A DNA stretch of 64,000 nucleotides from Gemmiger formicilis (GCF_018784445.1 NZ_WQOH01000052.1:42136-106135); one strand, 5' to 3'; positions 18,027-26,836 are shown, numbered from the stretch's first letter. Translations and numbers: made by a program. The notes: a model not told the origin generated them from the sequence alone.

Positions 18027-18301
18027 AACGACGCTGCTCACGTACATTTTTCTTTTTTTGTAAGGCGCAAACAAATCAGGCACTTGAATAACGATTTATT
18101 ATAAGTAATACTACAATATCACATTCTTTGTGGAGTGTCAAGGCGAGAACGGCTCTCTTTTTCACTTTGTTAGCTTTGCACAAATTCAGTCGATAATTTA
18201 CAGCAGATTGACAAGTAAAAAGATTTCTTTTATTCCTCATCCGGATACAAGTTCCGTGCATCCTTAACTGCAAGCAGAGGATTTTATTTGACGTGCATGA
18301 T
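18027..18301. other. Intergenic region upstream of the PTS operon
   Basis: AT-rich spacer holding the (unmapped) PTS promoter side and, from about 18240, sequence leading into an IS66 remnant. No gene seen. Confidence 0.4.
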
Positions 18302-18576
18302 ACGAAACCAATCGCAACAAATCGTCCCTTTACAGTCGGGCAAAACTGGATTATGCTCAACACGCCCAGAGGAGCACAATCCAGTGCGATTCTCTACAGC
18401 ATTGCAGAAACGGCAAGGCCAACAATTTGAAGCCGTATGAGTATTTCCGTTTTTTACTGGACGAGATTGCAGAACATCTTTATGGCCGGGAGCATGATCC
18501 AAATGACCGCGCGTTCTTAAATGATATGATGCCGTAGTCGGACAAACTGCCTGACATTTGCAAGAAGAAAATTTGA
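18302..18576 (+). pseudogene. C-terminal remnant of an IS66 transposase
   Basis: Reading frames spell RPFTVGQNWIMLNTPRGAQ and SSAILYSIAETA, then after a one-base deletion NNLKPYEYFRFLLDEIAEHL and YGREHDPNDRAFLNDMMP, a TAG in place of the usual Trp codon, and SDKLPDICKKK. This is the standard end of IS66-family transposases. The frameshift near 18405 and the nonsense codon at about 18534 show long-standing inactivation. It marks one edge of the conjugative-element fragment. Confidence 0.78.
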
Positions 18577-18581
18577 GGCTT

Positions 18582-18615
18582 GCTGGAGCCGGATTCGGCT
18601 CCAGCTTTATTTTTG
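18582..18615 (+). terminator. Terminator after the IS66 remnant
   Basis: GCTGGAGCCG / CGGCTCCAGC with a 4-base loop and a T-rich tail. Confidence 0.75.
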
Positions 18616-18688
18616 CTTGACGGCTGTGCTTGAGCGGTTACATAGATACATTGCACAGACTTACTCCCTTTAATACTCCTCTAGAAAA

Positions 18689-18720
18689 AACCAGCCGGAA
18701 GTAAATCCCTTCCGGCTGGC
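18689..18720 (-). terminator. Terminator of the conjugative-element operon
   Basis: CCAGCCGGAAG / CTTCCGGCTGG stem; on the minus strand it is followed by TTTTTT, closing the block of minus-strand genes that begins at about 33.6 kb. Confidence 0.75.
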
Positions 18721-18736
18721 ATATACATATTCTCTT

Positions 18737-19027
18737 TTACGCGGTAAATGCAGGGCGGATACTCTGTTGTACCCCGGTCTTTTCTTCTTGTTGCTTTGCC
18801 CACGTCACGCGTGTCACTTCTTCAACAAATGCGCGCGCTTTCTTATCGGCAGAATAGTAATGGATTCCAAATTGGTCGCAGACGTCAAACAAAAGTTCGG
18901 TGTAGGCAAGTTCGTCCGCTGACGGCATCGCAAAATATCCACCTGCCGCATCGGCCAGTTCATCGATTTCATAACGTTCATTTATGATCATATCTGCCTC
19001 ATCGGCTATATTTTTAACATTAACCAT
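18737..19027 (-). CDS. Small element-encoded protein, unknown
   Basis: 96-aa acidic, soluble protein (MVNVKNIADEADMIINERYE). No domain recognised. Its start overlaps the end of the preceding 91-aa gene by eight bases, so the two are translated together as the last genes of the conjugative-element block. Confidence 0.5.
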   Translation of the reverse strand: MVNVKNIADEADMIINERYEIDELADAAGGYFAMPSADELAYTELLFDVCDQFGIHYYSADKKARAFVEEVTRVTWAKQQEEKTGVQQSIRPAFTA

Positions 19028-19295
19028 TTACCACGCTCACTTCCTTGATCGGAGCCAAAAATGTATCTGGATCAAAATATAAATTTTTCAAAACAGGAAT
19101 TAAATCAATATACTCTTCTTCAGGCCTGTCATTCTGTTTATACTTTGCCATCGCTACAATATAACCATGATTCCATTCTTTTACTTCTGTATAATGCTCC
19201 AATGAATATGGTGCGCGAAATCTAATTACCTTATCCCCCACACGGAAAACTGCATAATTGGATTCATTGCTAAGAATTGCCCGTTGGCTATTCAT
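19020..19295 (-). CDS. Small element-encoded protein, unknown
   Basis: 91 aa, beta-rich (NYAVFRVGDKVIRFRAPYSL, then GYIVAMAKY). A GGAGGG site 8 bases before the ATG supports it. Overlaps the next gene. No family recognised. Confidence 0.5.
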   Translation of the reverse strand: MNSQRAILSNESNYAVFRVGDKVIRFRAPYSLEHYTEVKEWNHGYIVAMAKYKQNDRPEEEYIDLIPVLKNLYFDPDTFLAPIKEVSVVNG

Positions 19296-19557
19296 ACACG
19301 TTTCCCTCCTTCATTACTCTGGCTTTTTCAGTAGCTGTTCAAAGTTTGAGTATGCCTCGCGAATGATTTGTATTTGCCTACTTTAGTATCAATAACCGCA
19401 GCAATCAATTCAAAATCACGGGGACCTTCTGCAACAATTCCTTTTTGTCAAAAGAGCGCATTTATAGGTTTGAGGCAAGCAATAAACGCACTGCGGCAGC
19501 CTGATTTGACGCTTTTACAGGTGACTGTGAATGGAACATCTGCATGATTCCATAGGA
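19296..19557 (-). other. Decayed small coding sequence
   Basis: On the minus strand two frames give protein-like fragments (MRSFDKKELLQKV, PRDFELIAAVIDTKVGKYK, IIREAYSNFEQLLKKPE) broken by frameshifts, which suggests a degraded small gene without an identifiable family. Confidence 0.35.
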
Positions 19558-20106
19558 TCAAATCGCTTTGCCGCCTGACTCTTCATACTTACTTTCGCGT
19601 GCAATGTCGCTTTTGAAGCGGATGCACCGCACGTGACCGAGACGTTCTACAAGGAAACAGTACGGGCGGATGCCATCGTCGATTTCCAGAATTTCATAGG
19701 GCAATAGCTGCATAGAGAGCAACTCTGCCAAAGAATGATTTTTGATTTGCTTTGCAAATTCCATCGCCGTATAAGGTGACTCTCCCTCATACCGCACTGC
19801 ATAGCGGCTGGGGTATGGGAAAAACGAGATTCCGTTGGCCGCAAGCATGCTCTCTCCTGCCTCGATTTCCGGTGAACGGAAGTTGTAAATCCGCAATGTG
19901 GGCGGCACGCGCCGCTTAGGACACCATTTCGGTACATTTACCTTGGGGTCATCAGAGCGAAAGATGATGATTTTTTTGCCGCCGGTGCAGTATTTTGTGT
20001 TCGGTTTCATGCGCCGACCGTGAACTATTTTCGTTTCAGACCCGGCATAGAGTTTACAGTCCGAGCAGTAATAACACTTGAATTTGCGTACTTTTTCTTC
20101 ATACAT
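19558..20106 (-). CDS. Cysteine-rich uncharacterised element protein
   Basis: 182 aa. The N-terminal region carries a metal-site-like set of cysteines (CYYCSDCKLY, later KYCTGG and WCPKRR), suggesting a zinc ribbon. The remainder (MEFAKQIKNHSLAELLSMQL) is helical. The ATG at 20106 has GAGGTGA 8 bases upstream, better than the GTG at 20118. Family unknown; its neighbours are conjugative-element genes. Confidence 0.5.
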   Translation of the reverse strand: MYEEKVRKFKCYYCSDCKLYAGSETKIVHGRRMKPNTKYCTGGKKIIIFRSDDPKVNVPKWCPKRRVPPTLRIYNFRSPEIEAGESMLAANGISFFPYPSRYAVRYEGESPYTAMEFAKQIKNHSLAELLSMQLLPYEILEIDDGIRPYCFLVERLGHVRCIRFKSDIARESKYEESGGKAI

Positions 20107-20198
20107 AGTCAATTTCACCTCTTATTCCGTCAAAAGAAGCCGTGGCAGCAAAGCGCCGCCACGGCTGTAATTAAATCATTCTGCGAACATTCAACCCT

Positions 20199-20444
20199 TT
20201 ACGCACACGCGGCCAGCGTTTGTCGGCGCGGGTTGAGGACCGCGAGTACAAAAGGGCGAGGCTTGATGTAATAATGGGTGGTGGATGTTTCAAAGTGGAT
20301 CTTCTGCGTTTCGGTTTCGTGAATCTTCACTACAGGAGCCGTATGGTACATTTCGCCGCCCGTACTGAAGATGGCGGGTCTGCCCACCATCAGTGCGGAC
20401 ATGAGTTTGCCGGTAATGTAAAGCTCCAGCTTCCGCTTTTTCAT
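20199..20444 (-). CDS. Small element-encoded protein, unknown
   Basis: 81 aa beginning MKKRKLELYITGKLMSALMV, beta-rich, with no recognised domain. GGGAGG about 10 bases before the ATG at 20444 supports this start over the longer frame. It lies 17 bases after the sigma-like gene, in the same operon. Confidence 0.5.
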   Translation of the reverse strand: MKKRKLELYITGKLMSALMVGRPAIFSTGGEMYHTAPVVKIHETETQKIHFETSTTHYYIKPRPFVLAVLNPRRQTLAACA

Positions 20445-20461
20445 TCTGTCCTTGCCTCCCT

Positions 20462-21001
20462 TTAAGCATCTCTGCACAGTTCCACCACGATGAACCGCGC
20501 GTTATCCAGCAGCGTGTTCACATGGTACAGCGAGGTGTTCTGCATCTGCGCGATCTCGTTCGTCTGGTAGCCTTTGGTGCGCAGACGGATAATTTCCATC
20601 TGCTGGGGCGTTACCCGCTTGGCGAGGGCGTGCAGAAGCAATGCAACCTCACTTTCACGCAGCGCTTCCTCGTCCGTTACCGTTGGTGTTGAATGCCGGG
20701 TCAGATGCCCGGTGTAAGACTGACGGGGACGAACAAAACGGATGACGCGGAAACGGCGCTTGTCGGTGCGGTGGGTATTGACAACTTCGCCTTCCATCGC
20801 CCGCCACGCAACCGTGGCAAAGGAATAGCCTGCAAGGTTCGGGTCGGTCAGATACCGCTGTACGGCCCGCAGATAGCCGAAAATGACGATGTCATAATAT
20901 TCGCTGGCAGGCAGATTCTTCTCGTGCAGAAACTTGTAGACAAGGTTGTGGTTCTTGTCGGCAAAAATACGCTGAGTATCATTCAACGGAATATCGTGCA
21001 T
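20462..21001 (-). CDS. Sigma-70-like factor of the conjugative element
   Basis: 179 aa. Region 2-like part: SEYYDIVIFGYLRAVQRYL, SFATVAWRAMEGEVVN; region 4-like part near the C-terminus: VTPQQMEIIRLRTKGYQTNE followed by IAQMQNTSLYHVNTLLDNAR. GGAGGTG precedes the ATG. It could direct RNA polymerase to element promoters. It is one of three sigma-like genes within about 14 kb (with 26262 and the split pair near 13 kb). Confidence 0.65.
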   Translation of the reverse strand: MHDIPLNDTQRIFADKNHNLVYKFLHEKNLPASEYYDIVIFGYLRAVQRYLTDPNLAGYSFATVAWRAMEGEVVNTHRTDKRRFRVIRFVRPRQSYTGHLTRHSTPTVTDEEALRESEVALLLHALAKRVTPQQMEIIRLRTKGYQTNEIAQMQNTSLYHVNTLLDNARFIVVELCRDA

Positions 21002-21023
21002 AAAGCACCTCCTTCATAAACTG

Positions 21024-21878
21024 TTACGCGGGCAGCGGCTGCGTGTCACCGTTCACCGATGCCCCGATGCAAAAGCTGCCATCGGCGGTCGCAGGGGCGG
21101 TAGCGCAGCTCTCCACATCACAAAGACCATCATCCTGTTCACGTTTTGCCTCGATGCGCTGGCGGTTCATGCCGCGAATCTGCTCACGGAAGCTCAAGGC
21201 GTACTTGCGCACAGCGGCAAGCTGCTCGCCGTGGAAATCGCCCAAGCGCTTGAACGTGGCAACGCTGTAATCCTTGCCCTCCGGGTTCGTCTGGCGTTTC
21301 AATCCAATCTCCACAAGGCTGCCGTAGGTGGCACGGTTGCGGAAAACAAAGCCCTGATTCAAAAACTCACGGAACGGGCTGATGCTGGTGGGAGAGAGAT
21401 TGATCGCCAGCGGCATAAACTCCCCGCTGCGCAGCAAGTACAGCACCCGCATATTCTTGCAGGCTTTGCCGCGACCATTGGCGGCACTGCCAAATTGGCT
21501 CAACGCACAGGTTTCGCAGACACCACCGGGTTCACCGTAGCCCTGTTTGCCGTCTACAGAGGAGCAGAGCGGCGGTACATCGTCGCTGTACTCATCGCCC
21601 TCCGGCCAGTAGGCGCAGCTTGCGTGATTGAACAAAATCACGCCGGTGAGAGTGGGGCTGTAATCTGGGTGCTGAGGGTCGCCGGTGGGCAATTCAAACT
21701 GCAGCACGCCGCCTGCGGGAATCTTGATGCGGGGAAAGGACATCGTAAAGCCGTCCCTATCCTCGGCAAGTTCCTCACTGCTGAAATCGGCATCGCCCAT
21801 TTCGGGCAGCACAAAATCCAGCGGTTCGTTGGCGGTCATGGCGGTGGTGGCTGCGGCGTTAGCGTTCATCATAGACAT
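21024..21878 (-). CDS. Putative zinc-binding, ssDNA-binding-like element protein
   Basis: 284 aa. After a low-complexity N-terminus, the central region has a spaced cysteine set (CSSVDGKQGYG, GGVCETCALSQFG, GKACKNMRVLYLL) resembling a zinc-binding family found in phages and conjugative elements that is often placed near replication and recombination genes. The C-terminus contains YSVATFKRLGDFHGEQLAAV. A role in single-strand DNA handling is inference from the family resemblance and the neighbouring DUF932 gene. Confidence 0.5.
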   Translation of the reverse strand: MSMMNANAAATTAMTANEPLDFVLPEMGDADFSSEELAEDRDGFTMSFPRIKIPAGGVLQFELPTGDPQHPDYSPTLTGVILFNHASCAYWPEGDEYSDDVPPLCSSVDGKQGYGEPGGVCETCALSQFGSAANGRGKACKNMRVLYLLRSGEFMPLAINLSPTSISPFREFLNQGFVFRNRATYGSLVEIGLKRQTNPEGKDYSVATFKRLGDFHGEQLAAVRKYALSFREQIRGMNRQRIEAKREQDDGLCDVESCATAPATADGSFCIGASVNGDTQPLPA

Positions 21879-21906
21879 AAAAAATCCTCCTATATGTAGG
21901 GCAGCA

Positions 21907-22980
21907 TCAAGCAGCTGCCTGGTTGATTCTCGACCACTGCTGTGTGGGCATGGTCAAAATGCTGTAACCGATACTTTCCAATTCACTGGCGCGGTCATAG
22001 CTCTCCACATCCTGGCTGTGTCGGGTCACGGCGTTGGATAAACCATACAGCGTCAAATCGTTGGATTCGATCAGCCGCTGCAATACGCCAGTGCTTTCGC
22101 TGTCGGTAATGTGGAACTCTTTGCTGGCAAGTTTGACGACGGCCGGCACATCACGGGTATCCATCTGTGCGGCTTTGGTCTCCTGCATTTTGCCGACGAC
22201 CTGTGCGAACCGCGCTTCTTCCACGGCAGCGCGCACGGTGTCCTGAATCTTCATGACAAAGGCTTTGTCCTCCGCGTCCAAAGTTGCTTGGGAGTAGACG
22301 CTGAAATTTTCCTCGCTATCTGTAACACGCCCCACATGGTTACGGCGGGCGGCGGCTTCATTCACGACCATGCCGTTGCTGCACACCAGCCGATAGATCA
22401 GCGGCTGGATGCTGACGGAACCAAGTCCGACCTCGCTGTTGCTGATGATGACCCCTGCCTGCACAATGTCGCCGGGGGATACCTCCGCCTGCAAGCGGGG
22501 GTTCACGGCCTTGATGTACATACGGCTTTCGGTGATTTGGCAGCTTTCAAAGCGGATGTCAGGCAGCCCGCCGAGAATCGGAAGCGTCACTCCGGCAATG
22601 TCGATATTGTCGATGCGGCGGTAGCGATTGCTCAGGTACGCACGGGCGGAGCCGTCCAAGGTGCGCAGCATACGCTGGCTGTTTTCTTGCTTGAACCATG
22701 TGTTGGCGTTGTAGGCCAGCAGGTCGGGGCGTTCCTCCCGCATACGGTCATAGTAGGCGGCGGGGATGCGCAGATGAGTGCCGATCTGCCGATGGGCGAT
22801 GCCGGTGATGGTCATGGGCTCGATTAGTTCAGTGCCGCTGTCGTCCGACAGGTGCAAAAACATTTCTTTGCCGTAGGATTCCATCCGCAGGCGATTGGGG
22901 GCAATGAGGTAGTCCTCCTTGGACTCGCTCTGCCGTTTCACTTCGGTCAGCATCTGCTGTAAGGATACACCGGATTTCAT
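21907..22980 (-). CDS. DUF932 family (phage/plasmid-related) protein
   Basis: 357 aa, matching the DUF932/LGT_TIGR03299-like pattern: TGIAHRQIGTHLRIPAAYYD, RAYLSNRYRRIDNIDIA, VSIQPLIYRLVCSNGM and the helical C-terminus. These proteins are common in phages, plasmids and conjugative elements; their molecular function is unknown, with a role in replication or anti-defence suspected. GGGAGG precedes the ATG. Confidence 0.78.
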   Translation of the reverse strand: MKSGVSLQQMLTEVKRQSESKEDYLIAPNRLRMESYGKEMFLHLSDDSGTELIEPMTITGIAHRQIGTHLRIPAAYYDRMREERPDLLAYNANTWFKQENSQRMLRTLDGSARAYLSNRYRRIDNIDIAGVTLPILGGLPDIRFESCQITESRMYIKAVNPRLQAEVSPGDIVQAGVIISNSEVGLGSVSIQPLIYRLVCSNGMVVNEAAARRNHVGRVTDSEENFSVYSQATLDAEDKAFVMKIQDTVRAAVEEARFAQVVGKMQETKAAQMDTRDVPAVVKLASKEFHITDSESTGVLQRLIESNDLTLYGLSNAVTRHSQDVESYDRASELESIGYSILTMPTQQWSRINQAAA

Positions 22981-22995
22981 ACGCGAAACCTCCCT

Positions 22996-23778
22996 TTACC
23001 ACGAGAGAACCAGCTTGCCGGAAGTTTCCTCGGCGGCCAGCCCATCTCCTGCAAAGACCTGTTTCAACTTTTCCCAGCAGCCCACAGGTGGGAAACCGTG
23101 CAGTTCCGGGAGTACCGATGTGCTGCCATCCGTAAGCTGGATGTGACCGTCCTCCTGCACGGTCATCGAGTGATGCCCGCGGGAACTGAGGTCGGCCACT
23201 ATGCCCTCCAGCGTTGCGCGTCCCTCAGTTTCATACCAAATGCGCGGGTCGGGCAGTGGGGGAGTCTCAGCGGGAATACGCGGTTTTTCAGGCGTGTCTG
23301 CCGTGGGATTTGGGCGCAGCGGCACGGTGTTGATCAACTCGCACCGCAAGTGAGCCTGCTTGTCCAAAACGACCTCGGCACTCTCAAAGCCGTCCAATCC
23401 GTGAACACGAATCAGGCAGCGCCCTCCCTCTTTGACGATAGCAAGCGGATCTTTGGTGGCCCATTCCCATGTGATGTTGCTGTCCGCCGTGCGAAGCGCA
23501 GCGGTGACGCGTTGGTTCACATGAAGCAGCAGAATGTCGCTGAGCGGTTCGTCCTCAATGTCCGGCACCACAAACTTGGTGCGGCGGGGTGCCTTTGCTT
23601 TCTTCTTGGGGACTGCCGGTAGGCTGCTGCGCAGATGGTGCAGCACATACAGTTCCCAGATGGAGCAGGCAACAAGCAGAAGCGGCAGCAGCAGCGCGCC
23701 GCGCACAAACGCGGCGATGGCTACAATGATGCCCACGAAAATACTTGTACCGTTCCAGATGGCATTGTCAGATTTCAT
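22996..23778 (-). CDS. Membrane-anchored element protein, unknown
   Basis: 260 aa. Two hydrophobic segments (about residues 8-45: SIFVGIIVAIAAFVRGALLL and LLLVACSIWELYVLHHL) precede a basic linker (PKKKAKAPRRTK) and a soluble domain of about 170 aa with TWEWATKDPLAIVKEGGRCL, a pattern reminiscent of peptide- or nucleic-acid-modifying accessory proteins but not assigned. First gene of the block after the TA-like cassette. Confidence 0.5.
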   Translation of the reverse strand: MKSDNAIWNGTSIFVGIIVAIAAFVRGALLLPLLLVACSIWELYVLHHLRSSLPAVPKKKAKAPRRTKFVVPDIEDEPLSDILLLHVNQRVTAALRTADSNITWEWATKDPLAIVKEGGRCLIRVHGLDGFESAEVVLDKQAHLRCELINTVPLRPNPTADTPEKPRIPAETPPLPDPRIWYETEGRATLEGIVADLSSRGHHSMTVQEDGHIQLTDGSTSVLPELHGFPPVGCWEKLKQVFAGDGLAAEETSGKLVLSW

Positions 23779-24128
23779 TGTCGATTACCGTCCTTTCACA
23801 AAAACAAAAAGGGCTGCATCAGGTGTCCATTCTGAACACTTGATGCAGCCCAAGGTGCAGCCGCTTTTCGGCGGCCATGCGGGATGCGGATGGATTCTTG
23901 GTTCACTCCTTTCTGCCGGTGGCAGGAAATATCTATATAAAAAAGTGCCGGCAGGGAAGACACCGCGCCCAATTCAGCGCAATGCCATCTACTACCGGCA
24001 CCGATTACAAAAATAACAACGTATGCTTATATAGCATAAAAATCATCTATAAGATTATTATAATACTATATCTTGTGGATGTCAACGGTGGATTTTGTAT
24101 GGGCTCCTGCACGATGATAACAACGCGC
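23779..24128. other. Intergenic region with stem-loops ahead of the toxin-antitoxin-like cassette
   Basis: Contains a strong hairpin GGGCTGCATCAGGTGT / ACACTTGATGCAGCCC (23811-23851), probably a terminator, a wider inverted repeat GTGCCGG...CCGGCAC (23945-24001) and a very AT-rich stretch (24003-24075). No gene seen. Confidence 0.5.
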
Positions 24129-24162
24129 TTGCAATTATACTCCCGCAGGAGTATAATTGCAA
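24129..24162. promoter_or_regulatory. Perfect palindromic operator over the cassette promoter
   Basis: TTGCAATTATACTCC and its exact complement GGAGTATAATTGCAA are separated by CGCA. The right arm contains a TATAAT hexamer (24152-24157) and ends before the ribosome-binding site of the DUF3990 gene. This is the expected place for autorepression by the XRE partner. Confidence 0.65.
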
Positions 24163-24177
24163 TGAGGAGGTGGTCTG

Positions 24178-24855
24178 ATGAAAAAGACGATTTATCACGG
24201 CTCGGATCACATTATTGAAAAGCCCCAATATGGCTATGGAAAGCCCTACAATGACTATGGCGTTGGCTTCTACTGCACCGAAAACCCGAACATGGCGAAA
24301 GAGTGGGGCGTAAGTATTGACCACAACGGTTATGCAAATGAGTATCAAATCGAATGTGACGGTTTGACGATTCTCGATTTGAATGCCCCGGAATATACAA
24401 TGCTGCACTGGCTGACGATTCTGCTTGAAAACCGTGAGTTTGATGCGTCCACACCGCTGGCGGCGGAAGCTAAGGATTATCTCTTACAGAATTTTCATCT
24501 GGACTACAAAACGGCAGATGTCATTATCGGCTATCGTGCCGATGACAGCTACTTTTCCTTTGCCTCTGACTTTATCAACGGTGCAATCTCGTATCGCCAG
24601 TTGTGTAGCGCTATGCGCCTTGGCAAACTGGGTCAGCAATTTGTACTGAAAAGCCGAAAAGCCTTTGAGCAGCTGAAATTTATGGGCTATGATACAGCAG
24701 ACGCCAAAGAATGGTATAAGAAGAAAGCGTTCCGTGACCAGGCCGCCCGCCGCCAATACTTTGATGTAGAGCGGAACCGCCGCCAAAGGGGCGATCTTTA
24801 CATTACAACCATCCTTGACGAGGAGATGAAGCCCAGTGATCCACGCTTACGATAA
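24178..24855 (+). CDS. DUF3990 family protein, putative ADP-ribosyltransferase-fold toxin
   Basis: 225 aa. The N-terminus shows the DUF3990 pattern IYHGSDHIIEKPQ ... YNDYGVGFYCTENPNMAKEW, where the His and the GxGFYxT motif are thought to form an ADP-ribosyltransferase-like NAD site. The C-terminal third is basic and helical (RDQAARRQYFDVERNRRQRG). GAGGAGG precedes the ATG. The next gene overlaps by 20 bases and encodes an XRE protein, the usual arrangement of toxin-antitoxin loci. It lies on the plus strand between terminators, inside a minus-strand element operon. Toxicity is inferred. Confidence 0.68.
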   Translation: MKKTIYHGSDHIIEKPQYGYGKPYNDYGVGFYCTENPNMAKEWGVSIDHNGYANEYQIECDGLTILDLNAPEYTMLHWLTILLENREFDASTPLAAEAKDYLLQNFHLDYKTADVIIGYRADDSYFSFASDFINGAISYRQLCSAMRLGKLGQQFVLKSRKAFEQLKFMGYDTADAKEWYKKKAFRDQAARRQYFDVERNRRQRGDLYITTILDEEMKPSDPRLR

Positions 24856-25486
24856 AAATTATCTTACCGCTGCACAAAAATGTCTTGCGCGTATGCTGGA
24901 CTACATGGTCAATGATTTACAGTATCCGCTGGAAACAGTATGGAACTGGTTTTTAATGAGCGAGATTTCCCATCGCTTTGAACTCGGTGATAGCACTATT
25001 TTGGCAGGCACTTCCGGTGTGGAACTTGCCCGCAGGGTACTGGAACAGGCGGGGGAGCCAGAACCCGTCCGCAAGGCATCCTATGCGTATGACCGCAGTC
25101 TCGAATACTGGACGGGCTGGGCTATCGCATATTACCAGTGGGATACCGGGCTGCGCTTCTCTGAAATTGAGCAGGCTGTGCCGATTTCCAAGGTGCGAAT
25201 GCTGTATACGCCCTACCATGAAATGGACGTTCGCCAGTTTGCTGATAAGATGAACGAACTGTACCGCGCAGCAAAGCCGGAAACAAACCTAAAGAGCCTG
25301 CGCACACTGGCCGAAATGAGCCAGTCGGAACTGGCACGACAGGCAGAAATCCCCGTGCGCACCATCCAGCAATATGAGCAACGCCAGAAAGACATTAACA
25401 AGGCGCAAGGGGAAACCTTGCTGCGCTTGGCACGTGTCCTGCATTGCAGTATAGATGATCTGATGGAAAAAGTCCCACAGCAATAA
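24836..25486 (+). CDS. XRE-type antitoxin-like regulator with DUF3791-like N-terminus
   Basis: 216 aa. The N-terminal part (residues about 8-65, LARMLDYMVNDLQYPLETVW) resembles DUF3791, a family often paired with DUF3990; a middle part (YDRSLEYWTGWAIAYYQWDT) is unassigned. The C-terminus (about 150-212) is an XRE helix-turn-helix: LRTLAEMSQSELARQAEIPV, RTIQQYEQRQKDINKAQ. Start is GTG with AGGAG 10 bases upstream, within the end of the DUF3990 gene. It probably neutralises the partner and represses at the palindrome 24129-24162. Confidence 0.68.
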   Translation: MIHAYDKNYLTAAQKCLARMLDYMVNDLQYPLETVWNWFLMSEISHRFELGDSTILAGTSGVELARRVLEQAGEPEPVRKASYAYDRSLEYWTGWAIAYYQWDTGLRFSEIEQAVPISKVRMLYTPYHEMDVRQFADKMNELYRAAKPETNLKSLRTLAEMSQSELARQAEIPVRTIQQYEQRQKDINKAQGETLLRLARVLHCSIDDLMEKVPQQ

Positions 25487-25490
25487 TATG

Positions 25491-25542
25491 AATAGAAGCG
25501 GAAGATTCTCATTTAAGACAGCGGGAATCTTCCGCTTCTATT
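25491..25542. terminator. Bidirectional terminator
   Basis: AATAGAAGCGGAAGATTC / GAATCTTCCGCTTCTATT with a 16-base loop, between convergent genes. Confidence 0.8.
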
Positions 25543-25557
25543 TTGTCGGTTATCGCA

Positions 25558-26244
25558 TCAGTAAGTATCAAGCATAATTTGCTGCCGCAGGTAAAGGTTT
25601 GACACTGCCGTGATGACCTCGCGGCTGCAACGGTACTCCCGCACTGCATGGGCGAAGTTGTCGCAGTTCAGGTCGTTGTCGTCATACAGCTTGTCCAGCA
25701 CATCGTAGCCGTCCTTCAGGCGGCGGATGTCCATTTCGATGCACTTGATAATTTCCGCGCACGAGAGCGGTGTCTGCCGGGCAAGGCGGATGACTTTTTT
25801 CTCGCAGGCGCTACGGGCATCAACGTGGAACAGGCGGCGGGTGATTTTCCAAGAGATGCCCTCCAAAAACGTCAGTTTGAGGAACGACAGCACCCGCAGC
25901 GGCCATGCCGCACCGATGGGGATGATAAAGCGGCAGGAGAGCAAATCATATAGCGCATCATACTCGGTATCCCCGGTGCCAACCACAATGAGCCCGCGAA
26001 CTAGCAGGCGCTGCACACAGTCCTGCCAGCTGCGGTGGATGGTGACATTGGAACTGCTCGCCATCTTCTCGTAGAAGCTGCTGATTTCCTCTTCCCGCAG
26101 GATGCGCCAGTTGAGGATGGACCAGAGCATAAACTCTTGCACATCGACCTCGTACTCTTTTTCGCAGACGATGATGACCGGGCGGGTGCCTTCTTCGGTG
26201 CAGCAGCGGATATAACGGCCATTGGCAGTGTAAAGCATTTTCAT
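25558..26244 (-). CDS. Uncharacterised element protein
   Basis: 228 aa. N-terminal beta segment (ANGRYIRCCTEEGTRPVIIV) and then helices (LWSILNWRILREEEISSFYE), with a run suggestive of a winged-helix fold. GGAGG 7 bases before the ATG. No family recognised. It follows the sigma-like gene in the element operon. Confidence 0.45.
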   Translation of the reverse strand: MKMLYTANGRYIRCCTEEGTRPVIIVCEKEYEVDVQEFMLWSILNWRILREEEISSFYEKMASSSNVTIHRSWQDCVQRLLVRGLIVVGTGDTEYDALYDLLSCRFIIPIGAAWPLRVLSFLKLTFLEGISWKITRRLFHVDARSACEKKVIRLARQTPLSCAEIIKCIEMDIRRLKDGYDVLDKLYDDNDLNCDNFAHAVREYRCSREVITAVSNLYLRQQIMLDTY

Positions 26245-26261
26245 AAGGGAACCTCCAAATT

Positions 26262-26831
26262 TTAATTTTCGTGTAGAGATGAGAGAAAAGATTCATCGTT
26301 TCGCAATTTGTGGACAGCACGGCTGATCCACGCCGAAACGTGGTTGGGCGGGGCGCTCATGCGAGTAGCAACTGCGGTAAGCGGTATGCCGGAGACTTGC
26401 AACGCCAGCGCATGGACGCCCTTGCGGGTCACGCCACTGTATTGAGATTCTGCGGCGGCAAGCAGCAGGGGAGTCTCGCACTCAATATCGAAGGGAGCGC
26501 TATGTTGTACTTCTAATGCGGCAAGTGCAGTTGGCTTCATCTCTGCCAGAGAAATCATGCGGCATTGTTTTCCCGTAAGGTTGCGGCAGTAACTGACAAG
26601 ACCATTCTGTACGACCTGCCGGGCATAGGATGCAAAGCTACCGCGCGCTGGGTCGAAGGTCAGTGCTGCATTGCAGAGCCAGACACAGCCCTCTTGATAC
26701 AAGTCCTCATAGCCAAGACCAGCAACGCAGGGATTGACATTGATGTCGAACCGCAGGACGCGCTCTACGATGCTCAGATTTTCTTCTGCCAAACGCTGTT
26801 GGTCAGCTGTGAGCCTTTTCACGCATTTCAT
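26262..26831 (-). CDS. Sigma-70-like factor of the conjugative element
   Basis: 189 aa with a clear region 2: GLGYEDLYQEGCVWLCNAAL, TFDPARGSFASYARQVVQNG; the C-terminal helix-turn-helix is weaker (VSGIPLTAVATRMSAPPNHV). GAGGTGA sits 5 bases before the ATG at 26831. The protein may drive element transfer genes. The DUF3268 gene stops just upstream, so translation is closely coupled. Confidence 0.65.
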   Translation of the reverse strand: MKCVKRLTADQQRLAEENLSIVERVLRFDINVNPCVAGLGYEDLYQEGCVWLCNAALTFDPARGSFASYARQVVQNGLVSYCRNLTGKQCRMISLAEMKPTALAALEVQHSAPFDIECETPLLLAAAESQYSGVTRKGVHALALQVSGIPLTAVATRMSAPPNHVSAWISRAVHKLRNDESFLSSLHEN

Positions 26832-26836
26832 AACCG

